DNA of 64,000 nt from Euclidia mi (taxonomy: Eukaryota; Arthropoda; Insecta; Lepidoptera; Erebidae): positions 90,202,051 through 90,266,050 of the forward strand of contig OX123182.2 of assembly GCA_944739405.2 (NCBI GenBank), given 5' to 3'. The notes below the pieces were generated by a model. That model was not told where the DNA came from and did not search any database. It worked only from the letters and a program-made list of their open reading frames with translations. Position 1 is the stretch's first letter, and the number at the start of each line of letters is the position of its first letter. Made by a program: the position numbers and the translations under genes. This document shows, piece after piece, positions 9,678 to 20,874 of the stretch.

Positions 9678-10279
9678 TCCCTACTAATATTATAAATTCG
9701 AAAGTGTGTATGTATGTATGTATGTTCCGTTTTCACGCTAAAACGGCTGAACCGATTCTGTTGAAATTTAATACAGAAATATATTGGACCATGGAGACGG
9801 ACATAGGCTACCATAAGTTGCAAAAAATTAACTGGGAGGGATTGTAGGGAGGATAGAAGTTTGTACGGCAGAAATTTTCCTCTTGGAAGTAAGAACGCAT
9901 GCGCGAATAATTGAGTGCTGCGCATGTGCTATCTGTCAGTACTGTCAAGTGTCACATCAAACATATTGTCATATTGTGTGTGAAATACATTGTTCGCATA
10001 TCTAAACTAATAATTATATACTACGCTCAACCGACTGAAACTATTTTCTCTACCTACTAAAATTATAAATGCGAAAGTGTTCATAGATATTTACACCTAT
10101 TGGACATGTACCTATTGAAACATGGCTTTGACATTGTCATGGATACTGAGCGAGTTACTTTGTATACTATAGAGCTTCTGACTCTTTACAATAATCAGCA
10201 GTGTCTTTACACAACTTGAGACTGAAAGTAGATGTGTTACCCCGAATTTAACGCGCGCGAAGCCGCGGGCAAAACCTAG
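9678..10279 (+). mobile_element. Helitron-like non-autonomous element (possibly two nested copies)
   Basis: The 5' end reads A then TCCCTACTAATATTATAAAT at 9678, a common lepidopteran Helitron-like terminus. The 3' end reads 'gcgaagccgcgggcaaaac' then CTAG (10276-10279) followed by T, with GC-rich hairpin potential just before the end. A second 5'-like terminus, 'ctactaaaattataaatgcg', occurs at about 10055. This may be one copy inserted into another or two joined halves. No RepHel gene is present. Confidence 0.65.
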
Positions 10280-11020
10280 TTAGACATAATTACGTCCCCG
10301 GTATAATATGCAGATGCGATGTTTGCTAGCGATAGCACAATATGTCTCCGGCTTTGTCAGCTTACTCTTCGTACTTGAATATTATTATCGTAAAAAAGGT
10401 ACGCGTGACCACACTAGCTGTATCATGTGATAGAAATGTTCAAAAGATAAGGATCCTTATAATACCAATGTTAAGGTTGAAACTTGGAGTGCAGGTTATA
10501 TAATTTGTATATGCAGGGGACTGTAGTAGATATCCGGAGTTGTCTCGCTACGCCACGTTATGTTATAATTAGAAGAAATTGCGATAGTATTATAATTACA
10601 GCACTAAGAGGATTCAAAATCTCCCTCAGTGTAAGGTATGCGGTTAATATGGTCTTTAGAAACATAAAGGGGAAATTATAATGCTTTGTTTAATTTCGGA
10701 ATTCGGGTAGAGGTGCGCCTTTTGTCAGTCTTTAGACGTTGTGTCGAATTTTGTATCGTGGAACGATGCGCGAGAATTCCGTACAAAATAGCTGACATCT
10801 ATGCTGGAATACCGCTCAAATACTACCTACGTGGGGTATGACTTTGAAATGGGTTTTCATTAGGTTTTGAATTGACCTCAATGACACCTGCTGACACTTA
10901 ATGAAGTAAACACGCAGATACAAATTTGACGTGATAAACTTCTTCAAACATTTAAATTTTTCGTAGATATACTTACCTACTGTTAAAAGATTGCTTGAGC
11001 AAACTGTAATATATTTAGGC
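10280..11020. other. No gene recognised
   Basis: AT-rich sequence with short open frames only. I see no protein family, repeat family or RNA structure here that I can support. Confidence 0.5.
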
Positions 11021-11230
11021 AGCGATAGCCTAGTGGACAGATAAACAGACTGCTACGTAGAGCGGCGCGCACCAATGACTCGTCGAAGTTATGAACGTTA
11101 TAAATTGTTAATTATTGCTAGCTAAATGGCGAAGGGAAATCGTGAGGAAACCTGCACGCGTTGACAGTTGTCATAGTGACAATAGACTCGTGTCCTGCTG
11201 TGGGACAGATTTAATACAGAGCTGATATCA
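11021..11230 (+). mobile_element. tRNA-headed SINE, family C, degraded
   Basis: The head 'cagcgatagcctagtggac' resembles the A-box end of a tRNA-derived SINE and is shared with 61433-61700. The minus-strand copy is at about 34830-34905. The body 'gtcatagtgacaatagactcgtg' follows. The B box is poorly preserved. Confidence 0.55.
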
Positions 11231-12243
11231 TAGGCTGATATTATATAACAAGTTTACATTTATATTAATTTATAATATAATATATATAATTATTATAAAA
11301 CCTACGCAATATAAAAGCCCTAAAACATTACAATATGTAAACTACAAGGTACTAAATGATCCTAAAATATAATCACGCCATTTCTTATCGTATAAAGTAG
11401 AACATAACTATCGAAACGCTGTAAGAACACTTACAAAATACATGTAAAAGCGTAATAAAGAGATGGGCATGCGAGGCACGAGTTTTTAACGGCTGTTCTA
11501 TTATTTGGTATGTATTTTGCTCGGCTAGTGCATAAATCGTGTAATGGGTAGTGTTAAGCAAGCAAGTTGCCAAATAATTCACACACAAAGTGCTGTAATG
11601 GGCTGCGGGAGGGCACATAAATAATAAAATGCTATAAAAATTCACAGGGAAAGTGATTTCACCGTTACAACGACGAACGCGCTAAAGCTTTTTACGTACA
11701 CATTATTATAATAAACACCCCCTTCAATTTTGCTTTGTTCGCCGGTTTTTAAGGTCGCTTTTACCGATTTGAGAATCGATGTCATTTATTTTTGGTAAAT
11801 TAAAAGATTATTACGGTGTACAACCGATATTTTCCATTACGAGGACAATGTAATTTTAATACCAGCTTTCAACCGTGTAGCGTGTATTTATATACAAGGT
11901 GCTTCATTATACGGTTTACACTCTTGAATAGTAATACCGTTGTTATACCTACCTATTTATGAAATATGAAGTGAATTGGAGATGTGTATTGATAGAAAAA
12001 GTTTTTAATTATGAGGTTTATATAATCATGAAATATACGTATAACATATTTAGAATACTTTACGGGTTTGCTGTAGGTACACCATTTTCTTTTTTGCTTG
12101 TATTTGCATTGCATTATTTTTTATAGATTTTTGTTATGTGTAGAAAGGTTCTGCAGTAAATACTACAGGCGGGCAGAGCGTGCCTAGAATTAAGACAACA
12201 ACAAGTTAACTATATAAATATTTTTTTTATAAATATGTTTATA
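11231..12243. other. No gene recognised
   Basis: AT-rich, mostly low-complexity flanking sequence ending at the left terminal repeat of the element at 12244-15814. A few short open frames have no recognisable content. Confidence 0.5.
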
Positions 12244-13497
12244 ATATCGTCCATTTGCGACTACAATGTGATATCTCGAAAAAATCGATTTTTCGTTTTA
12301 CAGATAATCGAAATCGCCGTATCGATATCTATTATCTGCAAAAACGTGGTAGTTTTTACTTTAAAAATGGCTCCGCAGTGAGAGAAAAAGACAAATATAT
12401 CACAGTGTAGCACTGTCTCTATCTGTTGACTTCGACAAAGTGCCAGCTCAGTTGTGCAACTGCATTGCTAGCGTGAAGTATTCTCGTTTTTCGCGAACCA
12501 CGTGATAATACGAAGTTATTACGTTTTTGGCGCAAAGTGAGTATATTTAAAGGCTGATTTCTTTTTTTCAACATAGTGACATGTTGTTTTGTCATAGTGT
12601 TACTGTAAAACTTAAAATTAGTAAGCATGTGGCACTTTGATCTTGTCACATTGTTCTTGTAAAAATAAGAAACTTTACTGTGACATCTCGAATTGTAGCA
12701 TTGAAGATGATGAAACATTAACTCTTTAGTGAATTTGAACGTGGGTTATTTGTTGATGTACTGTTATTACAGAATAGTTTCGGATAAGTTATGTTTTTAT
12801 TTCCACTTGTAACGCTATAGGTGCTAAATAAAAGTATCTTATCTATGTTACGTTTACCAAATTTTATTTTACTTCACTAACCTATGAATATTTACAAATC
12901 TTGTACATAACATTTAAATCACTTCCCGTGGAAAGATTGACCTAAAATTTGGTATACTTACGTAGCTTTAATGACAATTAAAAAATATAATAGATTTGTT
13001 TTGATAATGTAGCCGGGGTAGTCATTTTTATATGAGCTTTGTAATGAAACAAGATAATCCCGGTTTACTATTGTTTAACAAAAAAACGTATGACAAAAGA
13101 TCATTTTACAAGCAACGTTTGAAAAACTAATCATTTGACAAACTTTCATTTCGTAGACATATTACTTTAAAAACAATCATTTGACATAATACAGGTTTCG
13201 CAAATGTTTTACTTAGAAAATAATAAAATGTTAAATAATTATTTTAAAAATCATCATTTGACTAAATAATTCGTTTGCCAAATTGGTGATTGTACAAAAA
13301 GTTATTAGAAAATTATTAGTTTTTAAAAATAACTAATTTCTAACCAATACTAACGCGAAATTTTGAAAATATTTAATTGCATGGTTGCAAATCTCATCTT
13401 GGACAGATTATTTATGGGCAAGTAATAATTTTGTATTAATACTAATTCCATAGAAACCTTATGTCTTTTAAAGAAAATACACACTGCCTGAATTATG

Positions 13498-13552
13498 CTC
13501 GCTTCGCTCGCTCGGCTCGTGCGTTGCAGTCGCAGTTCTAACCTAACCTAAC
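13498..13552. repeat. Short dispersed GC-rich repeat (copy 1)
   Basis: The stretch with 'cgctcgctcggctcgtgcg' followed by 'agttctaacctaacct' matches 51841-51892 at most positions. This kind of CGCTCG-rich block next to CTAACCTAACC is a dispersed repeat here. Its function is unknown. Confidence 0.6.
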
Positions 13553-13996
13553 CAGCCATTGTTTCAATTGACTGAATTGACCCTACACAAAGATTGTTGT
13601 ATTAACGTATATTTTGGTTAATGAAATATTTACCAAGCAATGCATTTGGTCAAATGTTAATGAATGTGTTTTGGTCAAAAGCATAAATGCTTTAGGTACG
13701 TTGTTTTGCCAATTAACATGTTTAAAAAAATAATCAATTTCTAAATTAATGTTATAGCAGAATAACTTTTTGATAGTAAATATATTGTCTAATGAGTAGT
13801 TTATTAAACAATAGTTTGTAAAATAATATATTTATCAAGTATAATTTTGTCAAATGTTATTCGTGAAATGAAAAATTTTCATTTGTTTTTTGTCAAATGA
13901 TCGGACGCCGATAATACCACTGTGTCTGATTTGTCTTCGTCGTATCAAAACTAACTTTGTTAATATTTGTTTTCTGATATAGGTATCTTTTCTTAG

Positions 13997-14730
13997 ATGA
14001 ATTCGAGAGCAAAGCGTATACTACAGTTAGCAACTACAAGCAATGCGGATGATCTGCAAACTTTTGACCACACTTCACATGAGAGCACTAATGCTTTGCA
14101 ATGAAAGACAAGTTAAGAGGCAGATGAGGTCTGGACCTATTTACACCCCTGAGAGGTTCATCGGAGCCATAAAAGCTGCAAGAAAGAAATCCACGCCGAT
14201 TCATGTCAATGAAATGTGCCACAATACACAGGGATGATGACAAGAAAATCGTAAAACTCACTGATATTAAAGTTTGTTAGGTCACTAAAGAGGAGCCTGA
14301 AGCATTATATTATACTAGCCGTTTCCCGCAGTTTCACACGCGTCCTGAGGGAACTACTTCGCGTACCCGAAAACCCCAAATATCTTTCGGACCCCATTTT
14401 TTTCTAAAATAAAATATATTACTCGCAGATTATGTAGCTTTCTAATGGTGAAGGAATTTTTAAAATCGGTCCAGTAGATTTTGAGTTTACCCATTACAAA
14501 CAAAAATACAAAGTTTTCCTCTTTATAATATTAGTATAGAAAACCTCTTACGATGAAGAGTTTAAACGAGCAATCGTTATAAAACAACAGACTGATTTTA
14601 ATATACAGCTTAGGAAAGCTTATGATAGAAAACCTGGCTTAGCTGAAAATAAGAAAAATTATATTCTTTCCTTATTAAATAGTAATCACATTCGTGGTTA
14701 TTACAGGACATTCTTTGAAAGTTTGTAGTT
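13997..14730 (+). pseudogene. Broken transposon-borne gene of unknown family
   Basis: An ATG at 13997 opens MNSRAKRILQLATTSNADD, a basic N-terminus. A stop follows after about 35 codons. Frame-shifted blocks then give GPIYTPERFIGAIKAARKK (near 14135), KKIVKLTDIKV (near 14240), KEEPEALYY (to 14314), SYDEEFKRAIVIKQQ (from about 14547), DRKPGLAENKKNYILSLL and HIRGYYRTFFESL ending at a stop near 14730. Excising the Helitron at 14315-14540 brings the two halves back into frame, so it was inserted into an existing coding sequence. I do not recognise the family. Its position inside T2 suggests a transposase or accessory protein, which is inference. Confidence 0.6.
14315..14540 (-). mobile_element. 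226-bp Helitron-like insertion in the T2 gene
   Basis: On the minus strand the element begins TCTATACTAATATTATAAAG and ends CTAG (14315-14318), with no target duplication. The coding sequence on the two sides joins without gain or loss of bases, which fixes both boundaries. The host bases at the junction are T and T on the element's strand, rather than the usual A and T. Confidence 0.7.
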
Positions 14731-14751
14731 TTGTTAAGATTGAATTTGTTT

Positions 14752-14985
14752 TTTTATATTTTATTTTATAAAAGGACAACTCCCGCATTAGGACTAAATC
14801 CTGTATCGCAGGGAACTTTATAAACATACAACTAACGGACACAATGAACACCCAGACTCGAAACAACAATTTATGAATCACACAAAGTGTTGTCTCGTAT
14901 GGGGATCGAACCCACAACACTTCGGCACAGTGTCAAGCGGCGAGGCGGCTGCTTAAACCACTACGCCAACCGTACAGTCAAAAAA
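14752..14985 (-). mobile_element. tRNA-derived SINE, family B, near full length
   Basis: Reverse complement of the SINE at 2056-2305: the A-rich tail is at the left, and the B-box region 'ggatcgaacccacaac' and the head 'ctacgccaaccgtacagtc' at the right. Direct repeats AATTTGTTT flank it on both sides (near 14743 and 14984), consistent with LINE-mediated insertion. It lies just downstream of the last codon of the T2 gene. Confidence 0.8.
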
Positions 14986-15814
14986 TTTGTTTATTTCGTT
15001 TGTGTGTTGATTTGATAATAATTATTATATTTGTAAGAAAGTCTAAACAATAGTTGTTTCAAGAGACTACTACTAATTTGATAAGAATTATGTTGAGAAG
15101 TCAACTCTATTGTGATTTTAATATAAGTAGATTCCAATTTATATGTGCCATAGATAATTGTAATTCTGAATGGGGTAGTAGGAAATAGGTATAGTTGGGT
15201 AGGGGGGTAAACAGGGTAACCCAATTTTTTTTTGTTTACGTTTCTTGTCTAACCCAATCAGATTATTTTGTTATAATTACCTTTATTTGACTTCTCACTG
15301 GTATGATTAGGTAATTGTGAGTGATGTATGTGATTATTATAAGAACCTTGATATAATCTTCAAATTAAAATTAAGATAATGTTGATCTCATTCTAAGAAC
15401 AAAAGACTTGTTACTTGATATTAATCTTTGTTTGTTGTAAATTAAAAAAAATAATAAATTATATACTTTCGACAACAGTGTTTTATTTAGAATTGATACA
15501 ATCTCAAGTAAACGTTTTCATCATCTTCAACGTGATATTTAGTTATATAGCAACATAAATATTTATTTTTTTAGGTAAAATGTGATAAGTTCTCCGTTTT
15601 ATTTTTAAACATGAAAAATATGTAAAATGTCTGAGAAAATTAAAACGTATATAAATTAAATGATTATATAAATATTTTACCTAAAACACACTCATACATC
15701 ATTTTGGTATTTGGACAAAATTTCAAAAGTTAGAAGCGACCTAAAATTTAAAACTTCTCTTGTGAAAAATCTGGGTTTTCGATATATCACATTATAGTCG
15801 CAAATGGACGATAT

Positions 15815-16620
15815 GTGAACGTACCAAATAGCTATCGTCTTTTGATTGCTTTTAAGTTATTGACTACGTTAACATACTCCCAGCTTACAAAACAAATTTT
15901 GTTCATTTGTAACATCCCAACTACACCGATCGCGATCCCACAAAAACCCTCTTAATCCTTTCTGAAGCTATCACAAGAGCCCAAAATTACTCTACATACC
16001 TCTCCAACAAATAAAGAGAAGAACCGTTTAAATCTTTCAGATAAACTTCCTAGCTCCAACAAAATTTATTTCCTTAGAACGTGGAGGACAATTTTAGTAA
16101 AATTATTTGATAATATCGCGGGAATAAAACTGCTAGTTTTATTCGAGACAGTATCTGAAGGCCCGAAGGTGCCACAAACTTGACTACAAATGGTGAGTCT
16201 TTAGCGTAATATACCCAATAAGTACAAGTAAAATTGTGTTTTTATGACACTGTGTTTAGATGGCTGCGGTAATTTACGTATTTAAAATGTTTAATTTGTT
16301 ATCTTTGTGTTGGCGTAGTCTTGTGCTAGTCAATGTTTTAAGTAGTCGATTTGTTATTCAGGTACTACTAACGCGAATGGCCCTTGTGGTATTTTGATTC
16401 TTACTTTTTGAAGTGAGTTTCGCGCATTATGACCTTACTAATAAATGTAGGCATTTGTTTAATTCAATTTAATAACCCTGTATTAGTTTATTTGAAAAGT
16501 AATTGAAGTTTATAAAGTAAAAAAAATAATTAGTAATAAAAACGGATAAAATGCACATAAAATTATCTGTAACAATAATTTGTAAAATGAAGGTATGATA
16601 TCAATCAATCAGCACATTCA
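15815..16620. other. No gene recognised
   Basis: Flanking sequence with no recognised family. A GTGAGT motif follows 'ctacaaatg' at about 16193 and could be a splice donor. Nothing else supports an exon here. Confidence 0.45.
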
Positions 16621-16623
16621 GCC

Positions 16624-16745
16624 TTACGGCCGGTTTCAATTATCGATCTATCCATGGATTTCGAATTACATGACATATTTTGTGTGGAGCTTATGTCAAA
16701 TATGTAACTAAAATGTCTAAAATCTTAAATTGAATTCAGTGCTTA
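16624..16745. repeat. Short MITE-like repeat (copy 1)
   Basis: Contains 'gacatattttgtgtggagc' followed by 'ttatgtcaaa', which folds back and is shared with 51430-51512. Small fold-back repeats like this are usually non-autonomous DNA transposon remnants. The boundaries are approximate. Confidence 0.5.
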
Positions 16746-16963
16746 GTAAAAACGATCGGCGATCTGTGCTTATAGGCAAATATAGCATTACAAATACGCA
16801 TGTATAACTTTTATAAATCTAGTTTCGCATGGGAACAATATTAATATTGTGGTTATAAAGCTAGATCCTATTAAAATAGAAATAGCCTAGCTATTATTAC
16901 TTTCACGGACAACTTTAAAACGCGGTGTTTTTGTTCAGTTCTTAGTGCTCTTACTCACAAACC

Positions 16964-17209
16964 GTGAAAATGTTCGCCGATTTAACCGTAAAAATTACGA
17001 ATATCCGAGGGATATCAAGAAAGAGTAGGGCCCACCAAGTGAGGCTTGGCAACCCACGCCGGGTCACGGATATACATACATATATTACTAACGACCCATC
17101 GAGAATGAAGGGGACCCCATCATTCTCGATGAGTCGTACGAGAAATACTGCGATGGTTTTCGTCAGTAGGCCCAACCCGAGGTCCGATTACCAGTCCAAC
17201 CAGATATGA
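16964..17209 (+). other. 81-codon open frame, unrecognised
   Basis: The frame encodes a basic peptide without recognisable motifs. It contains a perfect short hairpin: 11-base arms ATCGAGAATGA and TCATTCTCGAT around an aggggacccca loop (17098-17130). It is more GC-rich than its flanks. I cannot assign a family, and the hairpin suggests a repeat or structured segment rather than a protein gene. Confidence 0.3.
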
Positions 17210-17744
17210 TAGAATATCAACTTCTCGTAGCATGACATTGCATGTAAATAATATTGTTGGTATGACTTGTGAATTTATCCTTTATGATGTATGTGAAGAA
17301 GAACACAAGTGTGCCGTACTAACAACTTCAACCGTTTTCTTTACAAAGCCGTGCCAAAATTGGTATCGCATCACACCAGGTATTCTTCATCGCAGCGCAG
17401 CGGCGGGTCGGCCGGAGAAACTAGTGGCTCCCGCGCTTCGCAAAGACGTCGCCACGGTTTTGTAACGGTAATTGCGCTGTTCACGTACCGTGAACGTTAA
17501 CTAGCATAGTGCCTCCACTCATTCGTTGACTGGAGATTTTCTTAGTTAATCTGTAGTAATTTTGCATGGCGTGTGAGCAAGGCCCTTATGATGAGTATAG
17601 TAGTATCTATTTTAATATTTCGTTTTGTAGCAATGATGAGGTAACGAATGGAGGCTTACTATCACCTAGCAAAAGCACAAATTAGCTAAATGTTTTAGGT
17701 ATGATGACTGTATAAGATCTAAAAGTTTGTTTATTTTATATTTT

Positions 17745-17990
17745 TGACTGCCTCCGTGGTCCTGTGGATAGTGTATGCGACTGCTGATCGGAGGCGTCGG
17801 GTTTGATTCCCGGGTCGGGCAAGAGTGTTACTGGGTTTTACGAATTCTCAGTAACAGCTCAGAGTCTGGTGATGTGCCTGGTAACGGCAATAAGCTCGCA
17901 CCCTATTACGTGTGATCTAAAAAGTCATGGCGAAATGTGGGTGTAATATTACACCTCTGTCTACCCCTTTGGGGGTACAGGCGTGAGTCT
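17745..17990 (+). mobile_element. tRNA-derived SINE, family A
   Basis: Starts GACTGCCTCCGTGGTCCTGTG, carries the B-box-like 'gggtttgattcccgggtc', and ends with 'ctacccctttgggggtacag' and 'gcgtgag'. It matches the tRNA-like and 3' modules of the full-length SINE at 50389-50796 and the truncated copy at 41863-42013. It is not a functional tRNA gene. Confidence 0.8.
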
Positions 17991-18002
17991 ATAAAAACAT
18001 TA

Positions 18003-18500
18003 GGCAAGTGCGAGTCGGACTCGCGCACGAAGGGTTCCGTACCATCATCTATAAAAGAAAATCACGTTCGTTGTATGCATACTTAAATACTTTTTAAGTT
18101 TCTACTTGTTTATTAAGATCGAGTAAGAAATTGCTTAAAAATTACGTTTGTTGTATGGGAGCCCCCTTTATTATTTACTTTCTTTTTATTTAATTATTTA
18201 TTTTGAAAGGTAATATACAACTACATATTCTGTGAAAATTTTAAGCGTCTACCTGTTACAGTTAGTAATTTTGAGCAAAAAATACAAAAAAGCATACGTT
18301 TTTTGTACCCCTTAATATTTTTTTTTTATTTTTAGTATTTGTTGTTATAGCGGCAACCGAAATATATAATTTGTGAAAATTTCAGCTTTCTAGCTATCAC
18401 GGTTTATGAGATACAGCCTGGTGACAGACAGACAGACAGACAGACAGCGGAGGCTTAATAATAGGGTCCCGGTTTTACCTTTTAGATACGGAACCCTAAA
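18003..18500. repeat. Widespread insect repeat ending in 'acggaaccct'
   Basis: Opens with 'ggcaagtgcgagtcggactc' and 'gaagggttccgtacc' and closes with 'ttttagatacggaacccta', so the two sides contain the inverted motif agggttccgta. Internal (GACA)n at about 18423-18448 is typical of this class of non-autonomous element. Related pieces are at 25180-25300 and 32140-32355. There is no coding capacity. Confidence 0.65.
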
Positions 18501-18756
18501 AAAAATATCATAGGCTTCTCTCTTTTTCCGCCACAATACTATTTTGAGTCAATATTGTGAGTTGGAATATCAATTGATTTACGGACAAAAAGGGAATTAA
18601 ATTTTCAAAGTAGCAGTAAGAACCATAGATTGCAACATTGAAAATTTAAAGAGTTATTAAGTTTGATAACGCCGTGCAACGTGACCGCAAGTTTGTATTT
18701 AACACTAGAGGAAGTCCGCAGCTACAAACGCACATTTTTTATTTAAGTGTTTCTGC

Positions 18757-18925
18757 CTGATTCCGTGGGAGTTTTGGGGCAATCCTGTCTAACTGCACCT
18801 CTACGGTCTCCAAGAAATATACTTGCTAAATTTCAGCTGCCTGCGCATAATAGTTTTGACCAGTTTTGACGGTAGCTTGTCTGTCAGCCAGTCAGTAACG
18901 CGAGGATTTTATATATACAGATAAA
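18757..18925. repeat. Degraded dispersed element
   Basis: 'ctgcctgattccgtgggag' followed by 'gtctccaagaaatatactt' and ending in 'ttttatatatacagata' resembles the 3' portions of Helitron-like or SINE-like elements in moths. Boundaries and family are tentative. Confidence 0.4.
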
Positions 18926-19856
18926 TGCTGAAATGTTGGTTCAATATCTCTACGTACTTCTTCAAGTACAATCTATATCAAGGTGTACTAGAACATAGAC
19001 AATGTACTTAGCACATAAGTTAGAGCAATAACATTTTTCACGTAGGACCTCAATAACTCGGCTGATATGACAAACGGTTGACACAACATAACTTACGCTT
19101 CTTATTACAGTTTGACTCATATACGACACTACTTGAGCGAGCGCTAGTGTTATTTATTTAACTATAATTTGAAAAACATAGGTATTGAATTATATCCAAA
19201 TGTATTATATACATACCTACTTATGTAAAGATATAGTAAGTCCCCCGGCTGTGTCTGTCTTTATGAACACGATAAATAAATAAAATATAACAAACGAGTT
19301 CTGGTACGCGTTTCACTAATAGCACATGAGTAGATAAACGGAACAGAGACACAGCTTCATACAACAGCGCGAATCGGTTGCACTACTACAAGCACGCGGG
19401 TTATGTGTGCGTGACCACTGGCCGCTTGTCGTGTACGCGGCCGAGACTGGAAAAAACCGGTTTACGTAGGCACAAGCAGTTGACAATCTTAGGGTTATTA
19501 CGACGCACGTTGTTTGTTATGTAAGTTGCAAGTTTTAATATTTTAATGTAAAAACGTGGTGTTTTATTATTAATAATGGTTGTTTATTGTACTGTGTGTA
19601 TGAATAATACTAGATGAAATAATTCAGTCATTATAAAGATTTTAGCGATGGTAACGTACAATTGGGTTTTTTAATTAGGTATACCTCCTGATAATTTTGT
19701 CGCATTTGTTGAATTGTTCGAGCAAAAGTTTCGCGAATATTTCGATCTTGAAATAAATATTGTCAATGTTCGCAACGAAATACTTAACATGTTTGCATGT
19801 TGTCCACCAGGATCTCCTAGCCCAATCCCCCAGAGGATCCTCATGAACTCATTAGT

Positions 19857-20160
19857 TGTGAAATTGTGTAAAAGCAATTAATGCTTACAAAACCAATAAC
19901 TATCAGAAAGTGATCAGCCATCGATAGGGATTACAAAAAAACAGGTGCGTGCGATTTTCAACCTTATTGACGTAACTCAAAATTTATAATTTTATTAACG
20001 TATCAATGTCAGAAAGCAAGAAAATACAAAAAAAAGTCTGTCATGAATTGTCAATAAGGTCGAAAATCGCATGCACCTGTTTTTTGTAAGCCCTATCGAC
20101 GGTTGATCATTTTATAGTCATTTGTTTTGTAGACGTTCATTTGCCTTACACAATTTCTTT
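19857..20160. mobile_element. Long palindromic MITE (about 300 bp)
   Basis: Two arms of about 125 bp are reverse complements. The best-preserved part is 'gatagggattacaaaaaaac' (19923 on) against 'gttttttgtaagccctatc' (to 20098), followed inward by 'ttttcaaccttattgac' against 'gtcaataaggtcgaaaa'. The outer arm reaches 'gaaattgtgtaa' near 19859 and 'ttacacaatttc' near 20158. No gene is present. Such foldback elements usually move by a transposase in trans. Confidence 0.75.
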
Positions 20161-20444
20161 TTAAACTTATTTTAGGTACCTATCCCCGCGGTAAAACTAG
20201 TGGCACATAATAGCTAAAGGAGATTCCTATGTTTATTAGCAAAATAGATCATATTACCAGAAAATATTTAACACTATTAGTGGTATCGTTGGGAATGTCA
20301 AATAAATCACGTCGTCACGTCGTGTCCTTGGTAACAAATGTATATTTTTATTCCGTGCTTTTAAAAGTTTCAGGTGCATGCCTTTGTTGGTTCCACTCGC
20401 TATTTTATTTACAACTGTACTTCTGCCGTATAGCGAATCCGTCG

Positions 20445-20560
20445 AGTCCAAGAATCTGCCCAATCCACGAATCTGTCGAGTTGGGAATCAGCCAAATCAC
20501 GAATCTGTCCAATCCAGAATCTGTCGTATACCGAACAAGGGATTTATCTTAACCTATTGT
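20445..20560 (+). repeat. Degenerate short tandem motif
   Basis: The words 'cgaatctgtc', 'caatccacga' and 'caatccagaatctgtc' recur about five times in 110 bp with irregular spacing. An open frame across it simply reflects the repeat. Confidence 0.5.
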
Positions 20561-20649
20561 GACAACCCTATCTAAAAAGGTAACAAATTTACAAGCTCTT
20601 AAGAAGCTGTCTCTCTGTTCGGTTTATTTACTCATGTGCTAATAGGAAG

Positions 20650-20865
20650 CACGGTAATATAATCTAACAGTATTGTAACTCGGCCGTCTTCGTGAGTTAT
20701 ATACCTACCAGACGCGCCGCATGCGAGCTGCGGCACGATAGCGGCTGCGGGTACTGTAGGTACAGTCCGCCCAGTCTAATGGGTACTCTGCTCGCGGCGC
20801 GTAGGTATAACTCGAGTTTCGTGCGTTTGTATGGAGTTACAATACTGTTAGATATTATTACCGTG
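20650..20865 (+). mobile_element. MITE family M, complete copy with 7-bp TSD
   Basis: The 216-bp element starts CACGGTAATATAATCTAACA and ends with the inverted equivalent TTAGATATTATTACCGTG. The terminal inverted repeats extend about 32 bp with one indel. It is flanked by perfect direct repeats TAGGAAG at 20643-20649 and 20866-20872. The middle is GC-rich (GCATGCGAGCTGCGGCAC). Seven-base duplications are uncommon; hAT elements make 8 and PIF/Harbinger 3, so the superfamily is left open. Confidence 0.93.
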
Positions 20866-20874
20866 TAGGAAGTG

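Larger units (their letters stand above)
12244..15814. mobile_element. 3.6-kb element T2 with 39-bp terminal inverted repeats
   Basis: The left end (12244-12282, ATATCGTCCATTTGCGACTA...) and the right end (15776-15814) are reverse complements over 39 bases with two mismatches. This marks a DNA transposon of about 3.57 kb. If the outermost ATAT on each side is the target duplication, the element proper is 12248-15810 with ends CGTCC...GGACG. It contains the broken gene at 13997-14730, a small Helitron and a SINE. Between 13060 and 13900 the motif 'atttgac' recurs irregularly. The superfamily cannot be assigned from what is visible. Confidence 0.65.

Noticed and set aside
16180..16205. Splice donor GTGAGT as evidence of an exon
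   Set aside because: An isolated donor-like hexamer without composition change, open frame or acceptor is expected by chance.
17745..17830. tRNA gene candidates at this and similar places (2056, 41863, 50600 minus, 61433)
   Set aside because: A- and B-box-like sequences are present, but the cloverleaf is degenerate and each is continuous with a repeated SINE body.
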